This document shows, one piece after another, positions 44,303 through 53,591 of a stretch of DNA of 64,000 bases. Position 1 is the first letter of the stretch. Every line of letters starts with the position of its first letter. Both the position numbers and the translations under genes were made by a program. Source of the stretch: FEB-25 sp963822175 (lineage in GTDB: Bacteria; Chloroflexota; Anaerolineae; Anaerolineales; UBA4823); contig CAWGGJ010000008.1 of NCBI GenBank assembly GCA_963822175.1, positions 248,001 to 312,000 on the forward strand, given 5' to 3'. Below the pieces are notes generated by a model that saw only the letters and a program-made list of their open reading frames with translations, had not been told where the DNA came from and ran no database searches.

Positions 44303-45322
44303 ATGTCGGAAAGTATCATTTCAAAATACGTACCAATTTATCCAGGCCTCACCATCCGCTCTCTCCAGGGGGAGGATGATTATGCATTGATGCATTCCAT
44401 CGTGACTGCCAGCGATCGCGCCGACCAGGTCAACGAAGACACAACCCTGGATGGTATTAAACATTGGTGTACTCCCTCCGATCGTTTTGACCTTGCCCGG
44501 GACCTGCTCATTGCCACAGTTAACAACGAAGTGGGAGAACTGACAGTGGTTGGCTTCAGCCGCCTAACCTGGTACACTGGTGCACAAGATATCCGCTTGT
44601 ATGACCAAACAAGCTTCCTGCACCCGGATTGGAGGCACCAGGAGCTGTGGGCTGCCATGGTGCGCCAAAATGAAAAACGCCTGCGTGAAATCGCTGCCCA
44701 TCATCTGGATCATCCGCATCGTTTTTTCCAGGGCTGGGCAACTGAAACGCAGGTGGCGTGGATTTCTGTGCTCACAAGCGAGGGCTACCAGGCCGTGCGT
44801 CATTTCAATAATATGCTTTATCGGTTCGGTGAAATTCCCAGTCGAGACCTGCCCCCAGGCCTGGAAATCCGCCCTGTAAAGCCGGAACACTTCCGCAGCA
44901 TTTGGGAGGCACAGAAAGAAGTGGCTTCTCCTCTTTTTGAGAATGTGAGCGAGAATTGGACAGAAGATAAGTACGAAAAATGGTTGAGCAATCCCTCGCA
45001 TACGCCACGGCTGTGGCAGGTGGCCTGGGATGACGACCAGGTGGCTGGAATGGTACTCAACCGCGTCAATGCAGATGAAAACAAGGCATTGGGGCGTAAG
45101 CGGGGCTACACCGAGCATATCTTTGTTCGCCAACCATGGCGAAACCGCGGCCTGGCAAGCGCACTGCTGTGTAGAAGCTTGCAGGTTTTAAAAGATCAGG
45201 GCATGCATGAAGCCGAGCTGGGCGTGGATACAGAAAATGAGAGCGGGGCATATGGATTTTACCAACGCATGGGCTATAAAACCTTCAGCACCGATATCTG
45301 GTTCCGAAAACCGATGGAATAA
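44303..45322 (+). CDS. GNAT family acetyltransferase, tandem domain (mycothiol-synthase-like)
   Basis: 339 residues with two GNAT folds. The N-terminal fold (about 15-170) is less conserved: DIRLYDQTSFLHPDWRHQELWAAMV. The C-terminal fold (185-335) has the clear acetyl-CoA site IFVRQPWRNRGLASALLCRSL near 273-293 and the final ENESGAYGFYQRMGYK. This two-domain arrangement resembles mycothiol synthase MshD but is also common in antibiotic-modifying and unknown acetyltransferases in Chloroflexi. Mycothiol itself is not indicated by neighbours. No strong SD precedes the ATG. Confidence 0.83.
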   Translation: MSESIISKYVPIYPGLTIRSLQGEDDYALMHSIVTASDRADQVNEDTTLDGIKHWCTPSDRFDLARDLLIATVNNEVGELTVVGFSRLTWYTGAQDIRLYDQTSFLHPDWRHQELWAAMVRQNEKRLREIAAHHLDHPHRFFQGWATETQVAWISVLTSEGYQAVRHFNNMLYRFGEIPSRDLPPGLEIRPVKPEHFRSIWEAQKEVASPLFENVSENWTEDKYEKWLSNPSHTPRLWQVAWDDDQVAGMVLNRVNADENKALGRKRGYTEHIFVRQPWRNRGLASALLCRSLQVLKDQGMHEAELGVDTENESGAYGFYQRMGYKTFSTDIWFRKPME

Positions 45323-45381
45323 AAACCAATCCTGACCACACTTATAATGACTGCAATATTTTTGTGAATAAGAGGAAGCTT

Positions 45382-45813
45382 ATGCCTCACTTCACCAACT
45401 ATGAATTAATCGAAAAAGCCAAAACTGTGCTCTACCACCGGGAGTTATACCTGGGTAATCGGGCAGGGGATGTGGCTTGCGCTTTGCTTAGTGAGCGCGG
45501 CCACATCTACCTGGGTGTGTGCCTCGACATTGGCAGTGGGATCGGCTTCTGTGCTGAGCACAGTGCCATTGCAGCCATGATCACTGCTGGTGAGACTGCC
45601 ATCTCCAGGGTCGTGGCAGTCTCATGGGATGGTAAAGTGCTGCCTCCCTGTGGCCGCTGCCGGGAGTTGATGTACGAGATCGATCCGTCCAACCTGACCA
45701 GCACAAAGGTGATCCTTGGGGAGGAGCAGGTGGTTAGCTTGAAAGACCTGCTGCCGCATCCATACCACGAGGTATGGGGAGAGATATCAATACCGTCTGA
45801 TCAAGGTTCATGA
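45382..45813 (+). CDS. Cytidine deaminase-like zinc protein
   Basis: 143 residues from ATG 45382 (GAGGAAG upstream; a GTG at 45364 is less likely). The deaminase zinc motif is seen as CAEHSAI (Cys57, Glu59) and PPCGRCRE (Cys90, Cys93). Length and the GVCLDIGSGIGFCAE approach resemble blasticidin S deaminase and cytidine deaminase family proteins. Free cytidine or a nucleoside antibiotic are possible substrates. The gene is alone on its strand. Confidence 0.83.
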   Translation: MPHFTNYELIEKAKTVLYHRELYLGNRAGDVACALLSERGHIYLGVCLDIGSGIGFCAEHSAIAAMITAGETAISRVVAVSWDGKVLPPCGRCRELMYEIDPSNLTSTKVILGEEQVVSLKDLLPHPYHEVWGEISIPSDQGS

Positions 45814-45880
45814 GGCAATAGCCTACCCACACTAAACGGTTGCAGGTGGGGAAATCAAAGGTATTAGAAGATAAGATCGG

Positions 45881-46088
45881 TTATTTACGATCTATCTCTT
45901 GAAAGACATCAAAGATGGACAGCTGCGGTTCTGCGAGTGCCTGGCGGAACATCAACACTCCCTGCGGAGCCTCATGCAACTGGCGCATGATCTCCCGGGC
46001 TTCCCGGCAGCTCCACAGAGTGATGACACGCCATTGTTCGGCTTCCACGGTGCGTTGAATAAGAAAAGACTCCGCTAAATCAGGCTCA
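45881..46088 (-). pseudogene. Truncated copy of the ABM-like gene at 48128
   Basis: Read on the minus strand, codons run EPDLAESFLIQRTVEAEQW, RVITLWSCREAREIMRQLHE, APQGVLMFRQALAEPQLSIF, DVFQEIDRK and stop. This matches the last 67 residues of the intact gene at 48128-48421 with about 70% identity. The first 40 or so codons, including the start, are missing; similarity ends abruptly at about 46089. Stop and reading frame are intact, so it is a fragment of a duplicated gene. Confidence 0.75.
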
Positions 46089-46143
46089 ATATATATGTTG
46101 GCTTGTTGGTGGTTTACTCAATAGAAAGTCAATTTACTATTAA

Positions 46144-46272
46144 TCGCCGGTTGAAGATTATCGGGTGGTAGCCGCGCTTGACCTACGCTTTAAGCTGGTG
46201 GGTGTAATGCGGGCGAAACGGCGCGCCAGCCTGGCTGGGGGCGAGCCTGGTGATGCTCTTACCAGGCAATAA
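46144..46272 (+). other. GC-rich open stretch of unknown origin
   Basis: Inside an AT-rich gap (45814-46539), the plus frame is open from 46144 to TAA 46272 and reads VVAALDLRFKLVGVMRAK and RRASLAGGEPGDALTRQ. Base composition and sequence look coding, but there is no start codon or SD. It may be the tail of a lost gene. The rest of the gap beyond the ABM relic shows nothing recognisable except the promoter listed next. Confidence 0.3.
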
Positions 46273-46408
46273 TGACTAAGAAAGCGATGGTCAAACAAGA
46301 TTTATGACACTATCAGCGGCTTAATTATGACATGAGATATTTACCACATGGTAGAGCTCAGAGAAACCATATATTTATGCTAATTGTGAAATATTTCGTT
46401 AATGATTC

Positions 46409-46436
46409 TTGACATTCGCTGATTTTACGCGATAAT
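46409..46436 (+). promoter_or_regulatory. Candidate promoter of the secreted repeat protein gene
   Basis: TTGACA (46409-46414), 16-base spacer, GATAAT (46431-46436); an alternative TAATAT -10 lies two bases later. About 100 bases upstream of the ATG at 46540. Confidence 0.5.
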
Positions 46437-46539
46437 ATCAGGAAAGGTTATTGGATTTGGGGTAGAAATATCGGTGTTAGCTCTGGCAAGCCGTAATCAT
46501 TATTTTCAATAAAAAAAATCATAGTCGAGGAGAATAATA

Positions 46540-47943
46540 ATGAAAGCAAATCGCTGTCTCAGAATACTCATTGTCTGTGTCATTCTATTTTCAATATTAG
46601 GGGTTAATCTATCCTTCGCTCAGCATACAGAATCTTCGTCTAAACTCTCATTGCCGGCGAAATTTCCCTGGACGACCCAATACGTGCACCAGGTTGATTA
46701 TCCGGAAGATGTCGGTAACTATGCCTCCCTTGCATTCCGGCCTTTTGATGAGCTACCATATGTGAGTTATTACGATTCGACCAATGGTGATCTCATGCTG
46801 GCTCACCTTAGCCCAAATGGAGGTGGTAATTGCGGTACCGACAACTCCTGGAAATGCGAAGTCCTGGATGGCGACAACGGGGATGACGTGGGTAGCTATA
46901 CATCGCTTGCCTTTTGGTCTGATGAAGCCACCCAAACCTGGAAAATCGGCATCAGCTACCATGACATTACCAATGACGCGCTCAAATTCATCACGTGGAC
47001 GTGTACCGAGCTGACCTGTACGATGCATAAAAAATATACTATTGAAGATTCTACTAACGGTTTTATTTCCTATGGCTTGCATACCTCGTTCAAATTCGGT
47101 ATTAATGGATATCCGATAATTGCCTATCAACGTAACTACCTCCTGGGTGATGATAGTCTCAGGTTAGCTAATTACGATCTGGAAGGGAATGGAAATTGTG
47201 GCGAAGCCCCCGATGTTGGAGAATGGCAGTGCGATGTTATCGACGTTGGTGAAGGCACCGGCAGGTACATTTCTTTAGATCAAACATACGATGGTTCCAC
47301 GTATATCGCATACTACGATGAGGAAAATCATGCCCTAAGGTTGGCAAGTTTCTGGGGAATCATTGAAGATGATTGTTATGATGACAACGGGTGGGCTTGC
47401 CAAATCATTGACAACAACGGTGATGTCGGAATGTACGCCTCCCTGGTTATGCAACGCACGCCAACAGATACACAATATCGCATCGCCTATTATAACAACG
47501 ATACGAACCAGGTTTTATATACTGATCCGAACATGGATCCAATCGTAGTCGATGATATGGGAGATTATTTAGGTCCAGTAGATATATCTATGGATGTCGA
47601 TGGGGATGGTTATCCGGTCATCGCCTATCAACAAATCGATGATGAGTTTTCACCTGCCGAGTTGAACATTGCACGTCCGTTTCTGGCGTACGGTGCCGAT
47701 ATTGGGAACTGCGGTGATGTACCTCCAGGTTATTTATTCTTTTACTGGTACTGCAGCACCATTGACAACGGAGGACAATATTTGAGTGAGGCAGAATTCA
47801 TATCGGTGGCAACGAAGTCAAATGGGATGCCGGTGATTGCCTATACCGAATTTTATAATTACGATATCGGTGACCATGCCACCAGCTTGAAATTAGCCAG
47901 CCAATACTTTTATGTTAATTTACCCATCCTGATGAAACCATAA
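46540..47943 (+). CDS. Secreted repeat protein, probable beta-propeller-like
   Basis: 467 residues with a signal peptide (LRILIVCVILFSILGVNLSFA). The mature part has at least four repeats of the form ISYYD-x-x-N-x-xLxLA: YVSYYDSTNGDLMLA, IGISYHDITNDALKFI, YIAYYDEENHALRLA and IAYYNNDTNQVLYT. Each has a GMYASL/GRYISL strand before it, giving about six beta-sheet blades. Such repeats are found in uncharacterised Chloroflexi and Anaerolineae surface proteins; possible ligands are carbohydrates or cell wall. GAGGAGAATAATA precedes the ATG. Confidence 0.75.
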   Translation: MKANRCLRILIVCVILFSILGVNLSFAQHTESSSKLSLPAKFPWTTQYVHQVDYPEDVGNYASLAFRPFDELPYVSYYDSTNGDLMLAHLSPNGGGNCGTDNSWKCEVLDGDNGDDVGSYTSLAFWSDEATQTWKIGISYHDITNDALKFITWTCTELTCTMHKKYTIEDSTNGFISYGLHTSFKFGINGYPIIAYQRNYLLGDDSLRLANYDLEGNGNCGEAPDVGEWQCDVIDVGEGTGRYISLDQTYDGSTYIAYYDEENHALRLASFWGIIEDDCYDDNGWACQIIDNNGDVGMYASLVMQRTPTDTQYRIAYYNNDTNQVLYTDPNMDPIVVDDMGDYLGPVDISMDVDGDGYPVIAYQQIDDEFSPAELNIARPFLAYGADIGNCGDVPPGYLFFYWYCSTIDNGGQYLSEAEFISVATKSNGMPVIAYTEFYNYDIGDHATSLKLASQYFYVNLPILMKP

Positions 47944-47955
47944 CAATGTATGGAC

Positions 47956-47998
47956 AATCGCGGTTGCTGGCATAAGTGCCGCAACCGCGATTGTTTCT
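47956..47998 (+). terminator. Intrinsic terminator of the repeat protein gene
   Basis: AATCGCGGTTGC (47956-47967) pairs fully with GCAACCGCGATT (47981-47992), with inner GGCA/TGCC pairing and a T-rich GTTTCTATCTTATT tail. Confidence 0.75.
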
Positions 47999-48127
47999 AT
48001 CTTATTCTTGACAGGTGTTCAGGCGCGCTTGCTTCTACTTTGACTCGATCTATATAAGCACAAAGTTCCATTAATTTAACCATTCCACCTGGCCAGGTTT
48101 GGAGGATGCCATTCAGGATAGCAACGG

Positions 48128-48421
48128 TTATTTCCGATCTATTGCTTGAAGGACATCAAATATAGACAGCTGCGGTTCTGCGTGTGCCTGGCGAAACATC
48201 AACACTCCCCGCGGAGCCTCATTCGACTGGCGCATGGTCTCCAGGGCTTCCCGGCTACTCCACAGGGTGATGATCCGCCACAGGTCAGCCTCCCTGGTGC
48301 TGTGGATCAAAAACGACTGTACCAGCCCTGGCTCATTGACCTGGCTGCCTTCCTGGTAGGCCAGCTCGAGCGCGGACCAATTATCTTCACTCACCCGCCC
48401 TTCTAATATTGTCATTACCAT
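48128..48421 (-). CDS. Antibiotic biosynthesis monooxygenase-like (dimeric alpha-beta barrel) small protein
   Basis: 97 residues from ATG 48421 (the frame extends upstream to 48469 without clear family sequence). MTILEGRVSEDNWSALELAY, FLIHSTREADLWRIITLWSSREALETMRQ and GVLMFRQAHAEPQLSIFDVLQ follow the ferredoxin-like ABM domain pattern, though no catalytic residue is diagnostic. Its truncated twin sits at 45881-46088 on the same strand. No operon partner. Confidence 0.65.
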   Translation of the reverse strand: MVMTILEGRVSEDNWSALELAYQEGSQVNEPGLVQSFLIHSTREADLWRIITLWSSREALETMRQSNEAPRGVLMFRQAHAEPQLSIFDVLQAIDRK

Positions 48422-48469
48422 CGCAGCTTCCTCCATAAATTGATCTGAAGTTCTCACCATTGAAACCAA

Positions 48470-48810
48470 TGTCTACCTCCAGGATTTCCCACGGAATTAC
48501 ATATCATGAGCTATATATCACGACCATCTATTAAATTCATAATTATATATACCAGCCGTGAGGTTCGATTGTCGATAATATTGTTTTTTATAAACTAGCC
48601 TATTTTCCGAAAAGAAGTAAAATAAATCTTGGAGGCTGATTATTCAAATTGGTATAAATAATCCAATCTAGTCATCGTACAGAAATTTTGCTGATAAATT
48701 GGTTTGTTCTTTAGCATTATTACTGGCGTTGCCTGGATGAAAGTTGCATAAAAGATCAGTTGTTGTTGAAATCATAATAGGGAGAATGGGTAAGACAAGA
48801 GGAGTGAAGC
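48470..48810. other. AT-rich divergent intergenic region
   Basis: 341 bases between the ABM-like gene and the TolB-like gene. I see no ORF with family sequence; AAGAGGAGTGAAGC provides the ribosome-binding site of the following gene. Promoters are likely but I could not single out a confident pair. Confidence 0.4.
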
Positions 48811-49782
48811 ATGAAAAAGTATATTCTCACTATAGTATTTTTAATTGGAATAGGCTGCAGCGGTGTTTTAATTGGACTGGCAACCCATCCAGCCCAGGCT
48901 ATGCCAGGCACCATCGCACGGCAAATATCAGTAGATATTAATAATATATACCTGTCTTTGGTTTTTAATGATCACCCTTTTATTGAGACTGGAAAAATTG
49001 TATTCGTTTCCAACCGAGATGGGAATGGTGAAATCTACACGATGAATTATGATGGCAGTAGCGTCAAACGATTAACCAATAACAGCAGTGAGGAATCTAA
49101 CCCTGACTGGTCACCGGATGGCTCGAAGGTCGCCTTTGTTTCTGATCGCAGTGGTGAATACGAAATCTACGTAATGAATTGGGATGGAAGTGGACAGACC
49201 CAAATAACCACCATGACTCATTGCTATTCACCTCAGTGGTCTCCGGATGGAACCCGCATCGTTTTTTATACCAGGCAAAGTAATAATAATATCATTTACA
49301 CCATGGACCCAGATGGCAGCAATCTATTCCAGGTCACTGATCCTGCCATGAGCGGAGATAATCCTAACTGGTCACCCGACGGGTTGAGGATCGCTTTTAC
49401 CAGCGCGCGAACGACAGTGGGCATTTTCGTCATTGATTCAGACGGCACTGATCAATCACTCCTGCTGGCTTCAAATGGTATTGGCTCGTTTTCCTGGTCA
49501 CCAGACGGTACGCGACTGGCGCTCTCAAAAATGGTAGCCCCGTTTTACAATCTCGACCTCTATCTATATGATATTTACACACAGATCACTACTCGTCTAA
49601 CCGAGACCCAGTACAGCCATAATTCGGTGGAATGGTCACCGATAGGCGATCACCTTGTTTTTCATTCCAATCGGGATGATCTCAACAATTTCGAAATTTA
49701 TACGATAGACACAGACGGCGACAATATCATCAACATTACTAATAATCCTGCTGCCGATTCTGAGCCGGATTGGACGAGGTGA
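48811..49782 (+). CDS. Secreted TolB-like beta-propeller protein with PD40 repeats
   Basis: 323 residues with a signal peptide (MKKYILTIVFLIGIGCSGVLIGLA...QA). About six PD40/TolB repeats follow: SNPDWSPDGSKVAFVSDRSG, YSPQWSPDGTRIVFYTRQSN, DNPNWSPDGLRIAFTSART, GSFSWSPDGTRLALSKM, NSVEWSPIGDHLVFHSNRDD and a final half-repeat SEPDWTR. Each lies with an EIYxMNxDGS strand. The whole forms a six-bladed propeller without a TolB N-terminal domain. No PAL or TolA gene lies nearby, so the role is probably surface binding. Confidence 0.85.
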   Translation: MKKYILTIVFLIGIGCSGVLIGLATHPAQAMPGTIARQISVDINNIYLSLVFNDHPFIETGKIVFVSNRDGNGEIYTMNYDGSSVKRLTNNSSEESNPDWSPDGSKVAFVSDRSGEYEIYVMNWDGSGQTQITTMTHCYSPQWSPDGTRIVFYTRQSNNNIIYTMDPDGSNLFQVTDPAMSGDNPNWSPDGLRIAFTSARTTVGIFVIDSDGTDQSLLLASNGIGSFSWSPDGTRLALSKMVAPFYNLDLYLYDIYTQITTRLTETQYSHNSVEWSPIGDHLVFHSNRDDLNNFEIYTIDTDGDNIINITNNPAADSEPDWTR

Positions 49783-49856
49783 GATGGCACCCTGTACTTA
49801 AAATCTCAAGGAATTATAATAACGGATAAACAAATCTAGTGAATCAAGGATCGTTG

Positions 49857-50120
49857 ATGCCATACAGAAAACGTCAGAGATGCGAGCAGCTTGAGGTTTA
49901 TCTGGTACACCTGTTTTTGGCGTACCGACGCCTGATATTTATTGTTGGGATGCTGATCCTGGTGTATGCCATCGGTTTTATTTTTATCCGCCCATTGATC
50001 GGCTTTGCCAGTTTACTGCCGGCCATTTTTATGCTGTTGTTGGGGAATTCATACAACGTTATTCTTTATACTGCCAGGTTGGGGGCATGGATCGGTACAC
50101 GTGGTCAGTCCGAAGACTAA
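49857..50120 (+). CDS. Small membrane protein, unknown
   Basis: 87 residues from ATG 49857 (GTG 49839 is also possible). Two hydrophobic helices, LIFIVGMLILVYAIGFIFI and LIGFASLLPAIFMLLLG, separated by RP. The N-terminal half is basic (MPYRKRQRCEQ), pointing to the cytoplasm. No family recognised. It follows the TolB-like gene on the same strand by 74 bases. Confidence 0.5.
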   Translation: MPYRKRQRCEQLEVYLVHLFLAYRRLIFIVGMLILVYAIGFIFIRPLIGFASLLPAIFMLLLGNSYNVILYTARLGAWIGTRGQSED

Positions 50121-50267
50121 CATTTACTCTTCTCGATTGATATATTTCGACCAGGCGGTGCACTGGTTGAATCGAATATGCGCCCCGAAACACCACCCTT
50201 GACTACCTAGGCAAAGTATCGATTTTTGGGTTCCAGGTAGTGAGGTTGTTCTGAGAAAGCCACTAAT

Positions 50268-52106
50268 CTAAGGAGTCGGGGTAATTTCTATTATCGGGGT
50301 GGGTGTCGCCATGAAGGGTGCCAGTACTTCGATCTCCCGCCACGAAACCCATGATGGGCTCTCGGTTGTGACGATGCGTACGAAGCGGATGCCATTAAGT
50401 GGCTTATCCGGCACGAAATTAAGCATGTCGTAATCATAAACATGCCCGCTGAATTCATATACCCGCTGCATGTTGTCTTGGCTGGGTCCCACCCATAACT
50501 GATGGAGCACATCCCCCGCTGGCCACTGACCCACCGTCAGGCGAATCTCACCGACGGTGTAAGCTGCCCCCAGGTCGACCTCGATCCACTGGGTGGGGAA
50601 AGCCCCGGCACTCCATTGGGTGTTGAAGTCACCATCCACTGCCATTTGGGGGGATTGGTCCGGAAGGGCGGCAGAGACGGACACCGGCTTGCCAAGTGCC
50701 AGGTTACGCCCGGGTAGCACACTGGTAGTGCAGGCATCGGGCTGAGTGTTGGGCGAAAGAGCTTTCAGGATGGTATTCTTTTCATCCACAAATCCCCATG
50801 TGGCATCCCACAACCCTGCAGGCACGGGATAATATCCATAATAAAGCCAGCCAGAAAATCCGTGGGAACAGGAAGCAGCAATCCAATCCTGTACGGCAAT
50901 TGCTCCCTCTGAAATCTCCGGGTAGGTCCAGGTGTAGGCTCCGCTTTCGCCCATCAGCACAGGCCGGGAGACATGCCCTCCCAGGCCAAAGTTTTGAGCA
51001 AGCTCTTCCATGCTGAGACCCGCGCCAGGATAAGCGTGAAAATCATAGAAGTCCAGGTTAGAATCCTCCAGCAGGCTGGCGGTATCCACATAGCGCTCAT
51101 CTTCTTCGCGCCAGGGGTTGGGCTCATCCGGGGCGAAGAAACCCATCGTCACCAGGGCGGTCGGATCGTGGGTGAGGATGGTTCCTTTCACCTGGTCGAT
51201 ATAATATCGGATGCCATCCACTGCCAGGGCATGCTTTTGAGCTGAATCTGACATATCGTATGTTTTGCCATTGGCAGAGGTGACCTTTCCCTGCTCCAGT
51301 GAAAATGGTGGCTGGTCGAACATGTAGTATTGCTCGCCCTGCAATTCCCAACCGATGACAATATCAAAAGGCGCATCTCGTGCGATCAGCCCGGTTAGTA
51401 TCTCGGTCCAGTACTGCTGTGCCGCCTGGATGCCACTGTTGGTGAGGTATTCCGCATTTCTCCCAGGGGCGAAGGCCTGGTCACTACCCTGGCTGGCATT
51501 GGCAGAATAACCACCCAGCTCAGGCAGATTTTCTGAAGCAAGCAGCAGGAACATGCTGGTCTCCTTGGCCAGTTTCATCAGGTCAACGATGTTATCCAGG
51601 TAGGCCGGGTTCAGTCCCTGGCCGTTCTCCAACCCGATACAGCCATCGCCGCTGGTGCAACCGTCCAGGATGATGCGCAGGGTGTTATAGCCTGCTTTGG
51701 ATAGAGCCGTGAAGTCCCGCAGGGTGCGGTTGTGGTCATATACACCCACTCCAAACAGGCGATTCTCGTAATGGTCGCTCACCGGCACGAGGATAAAGTA
51801 GTTCACCCCGCGTGATACGAAGCTCTGGGAGGTTTGCTGGTCGTAGAACCCGGCGATACCATAAATTCGGTGGGTGGCAATGCGGTGCATGGTTTCAGCC
51901 TGCAGGGAGCTGGGCCGTGCTGTGGGGCTTGGGAATGTGACTGGCGGTATTGTCGGAATAACCACGCTGCTTGTGCCTGTGGCAGGCGGAGTGATGGGGA
52001 GGCTGGTGGGTGTGGAGCTGGTGGTTTGGGGTGTCTGGCAGGCCAGCACGGCAAGCAGGAGCACGAGCAGGGCGGCGAGGATGGATTGGCGACGAGGAAA
52101 ATTCAT
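50268..52106 (-). CDS. GH5-like glycoside hydrolase lipoprotein with C-terminal CBM32/F5-8C domain
   Basis: 612 residues. Lipobox LAVLAC puts the lipid on Cys23, followed by a Thr/Pro-rich linker. Residues 80-440 are a TIM-barrel of the GH5/mannanase-like type: acid/base region IVIGWELQGEQY and nucleophile region PVLMGESGAYTW (Glu in GES). Residues 465-595 match a discoidin/F5-8C carbohydrate-binding domain: LALGKPVSVSAALPDQ, MAVDGDFNTQWSAG, WIEVDLGAAYTVGEIRLTV and ending SPSWVSWREIEVLAPF. It would cleave or bind a cell-surface or plant polysaccharide outside the cell. The exact activity within GH5-like families cannot be fixed by reading. Confidence 0.82.
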   Translation of the reverse strand: MNFPRRQSILAALLVLLLAVLACQTPQTTSSTPTSLPITPPATGTSSVVIPTIPPVTFPSPTARPSSLQAETMHRIATHRIYGIAGFYDQQTSQSFVSRGVNYFILVPVSDHYENRLFGVGVYDHNRTLRDFTALSKAGYNTLRIILDGCTSGDGCIGLENGQGLNPAYLDNIVDLMKLAKETSMFLLLASENLPELGGYSANASQGSDQAFAPGRNAEYLTNSGIQAAQQYWTEILTGLIARDAPFDIVIGWELQGEQYYMFDQPPFSLEQGKVTSANGKTYDMSDSAQKHALAVDGIRYYIDQVKGTILTHDPTALVTMGFFAPDEPNPWREEDERYVDTASLLEDSNLDFYDFHAYPGAGLSMEELAQNFGLGGHVSRPVLMGESGAYTWTYPEISEGAIAVQDWIAASCSHGFSGWLYYGYYPVPAGLWDATWGFVDEKNTILKALSPNTQPDACTTSVLPGRNLALGKPVSVSAALPDQSPQMAVDGDFNTQWSAGAFPTQWIEVDLGAAYTVGEIRLTVGQWPAGDVLHQLWVGPSQDNMQRVYEFSGHVYDYDMLNFVPDKPLNGIRFVRIVTTESPSWVSWREIEVLAPFMATPTPIIEITPTP

Positions 52107-52121
52107 GCTTAATATAAGGGG

Positions 52122-52568
52122 TTATCGAGCCATCAGCCGGTTAAGGATAAATAACAGGCTGCCGCCGAGTATTAGCAGGCCGAAGATTGCTCCCACCAGG
52201 TTCGTGCGCCTGTCGCGGATGGCGAGTAGAGCACCAAACAGGAAAGCCCAGGCGCTGGAAAGCAGTACCATCGTGGGCCAGTTATATACGGCTGCATCCA
52301 CCCAGGCGATATGAATCCCTAATATCGAAAGGGCTTGGATTATGAAAAATCCGGGTGCCACCATACCCAACAGCAGGATGTGCGTCAACGTGAGTGGCTC
52401 GGATGAGCTCATGGAGTAGATCTGGATGGTGGATGTGTAACCCATCTGGCTTAACAGGCGCAGGAATAACGCACTGAGGCTGATGGCATAAGCCAGCCAG
52501 GCAGCAACTCCCCCAACTGACCAGCCGGGGAGGCGAGAAAAATTTGGCTTAATCGTATCGGTGTTCAT
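52122..52568 (-). CDS. Small multi-pass membrane protein
   Basis: About 148 residues from ATG 52568 (the upstream extension to 52622 lacks pattern). Four hydrophobic helices: GVAAWLAYAISLSALFLRLL, ILLLGMVAPGFFIIQALSIL, MVLLSSAWAFLFGALLAI and GAIFGLLILGGSLLFILN. Conserved loop RDRRTNLVG before the last helix. It lies 15 bases upstream of the GH5 lipoprotein gene on the same strand, so they may be co-transcribed. No family recognised. Confidence 0.6.
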   Translation of the reverse strand: MNTDTIKPNFSRLPGWSVGGVAAWLAYAISLSALFLRLLSQMGYTSTIQIYSMSSSEPLTLTHILLLGMVAPGFFIIQALSILGIHIAWVDAAVYNWPTMVLLSSAWAFLFGALLAIRDRRTNLVGAIFGLLILGGSLLFILNRLMAR

Positions 52569-52785
52569 CCAGGATGATTTAATTATAGCGCAGAAGAGGG
52601 TCTTCCCAAGGTATTGCTTCATAAAAGAATAGTTTGTTTTTTATCAATTTTAGGTGTGCTAGGAATAGCATTCTTTAGAGTTTCGACTAAAATAATATCA
52701 ATCAGTGTTCACTGACGAAGATTATCGATCATCAGTCAAGCAATCAGTATTGGAATTACCCCCCAAAAAAAGGAGAAGGTGCTAA

Positions 52786-53469
52786 ATGACAACCGAGATC
52801 ATTCAACCCGAAAAACCCAGGAAATGGTACCAGATATGGTGGGATGTTTGGATCCATCCAGGGATGGCACCATTTAAAACACTCCTGACTGAGCCTGGGA
52901 AAAATACGACACGCGGATTTATCTGGATCGCAGTTACCTCCTTGATCACCGCCCTGGTAAGTTATTTATTCTCCGCCCTGGTGACGCAAAATTGGATGTC
53001 AGGTATCTTTGGTACTGAGGTATCTAATAATTTCGGTGGCTATGCCCTTTACTCTATATGTGGCATCATACTCTCACCAATATTTGCCATCATCGGGATC
53101 TCCATCTCTGCTGCAATTTACCATTGGATTGCATCGTTCTTTCATGGCAAAGGGAATTGGAGTGACATGGTATACAGCTTATCGGCAGTTTCTGCACCCG
53201 CTGCTTTGATCGGGGGAATTGTTGGTGTTTTTGCCATGCTGTTTTTCAAGTTCCCGGTATTACTATTCCTTCCTTCACTGGTGGCGTTCGCATTTGGAAT
53301 CTACACAATAATTCTAAACGTAAATGCGATAAAGGTCACTGAGGATATAGGCACATGGGAAGCGATCGCCAGCATATTCATCCCAGTGATCATCATCGTG
53401 GCCATCACCACCTGCTGTACTTTCGCCATCCTCATCCCCGTCATCACCACGGCGGTGAGAAGCCAATGA
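52786..53469 (+). CDS. Yip1 family membrane protein
   Basis: 227 residues with five hydrophobic helices. The N-terminus is cytoplasmic (MTTEIIQPEKPRKWYQIWWDVWIHPGMAPF), then WIAVTSLITALVSYLFSAL, LSPIFAIIGISISAAIYHWIAS, the conserved GNWSDMVYSLSAVSAPAAL loop and LPSLVAFAFGIYTIILNVNAIKVT. This order matches the bacterial Yip1 domain, which is common in Chloroflexi and of unknown role. AAAGGAGAAGG precedes the ATG. Confidence 0.82.
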   Translation: MTTEIIQPEKPRKWYQIWWDVWIHPGMAPFKTLLTEPGKNTTRGFIWIAVTSLITALVSYLFSALVTQNWMSGIFGTEVSNNFGGYALYSICGIILSPIFAIIGISISAAIYHWIASFFHGKGNWSDMVYSLSAVSAPAALIGGIVGVFAMLFFKFPVLLFLPSLVAFAFGIYTIILNVNAIKVTEDIGTWEAIASIFIPVIIIVAITTCCTFAILIPVITTAVRSQ

Positions 53470-53591
53470 GCCGATTGACATACTAAATTAAATATGCAAT
53501 AATAATATTATTAGGAGGTGAATTGGTTGCTTTCAGATCCTGAAGCATACCGCCATAATATAAAAAATCATCAATATTACAGGAGGAAACC

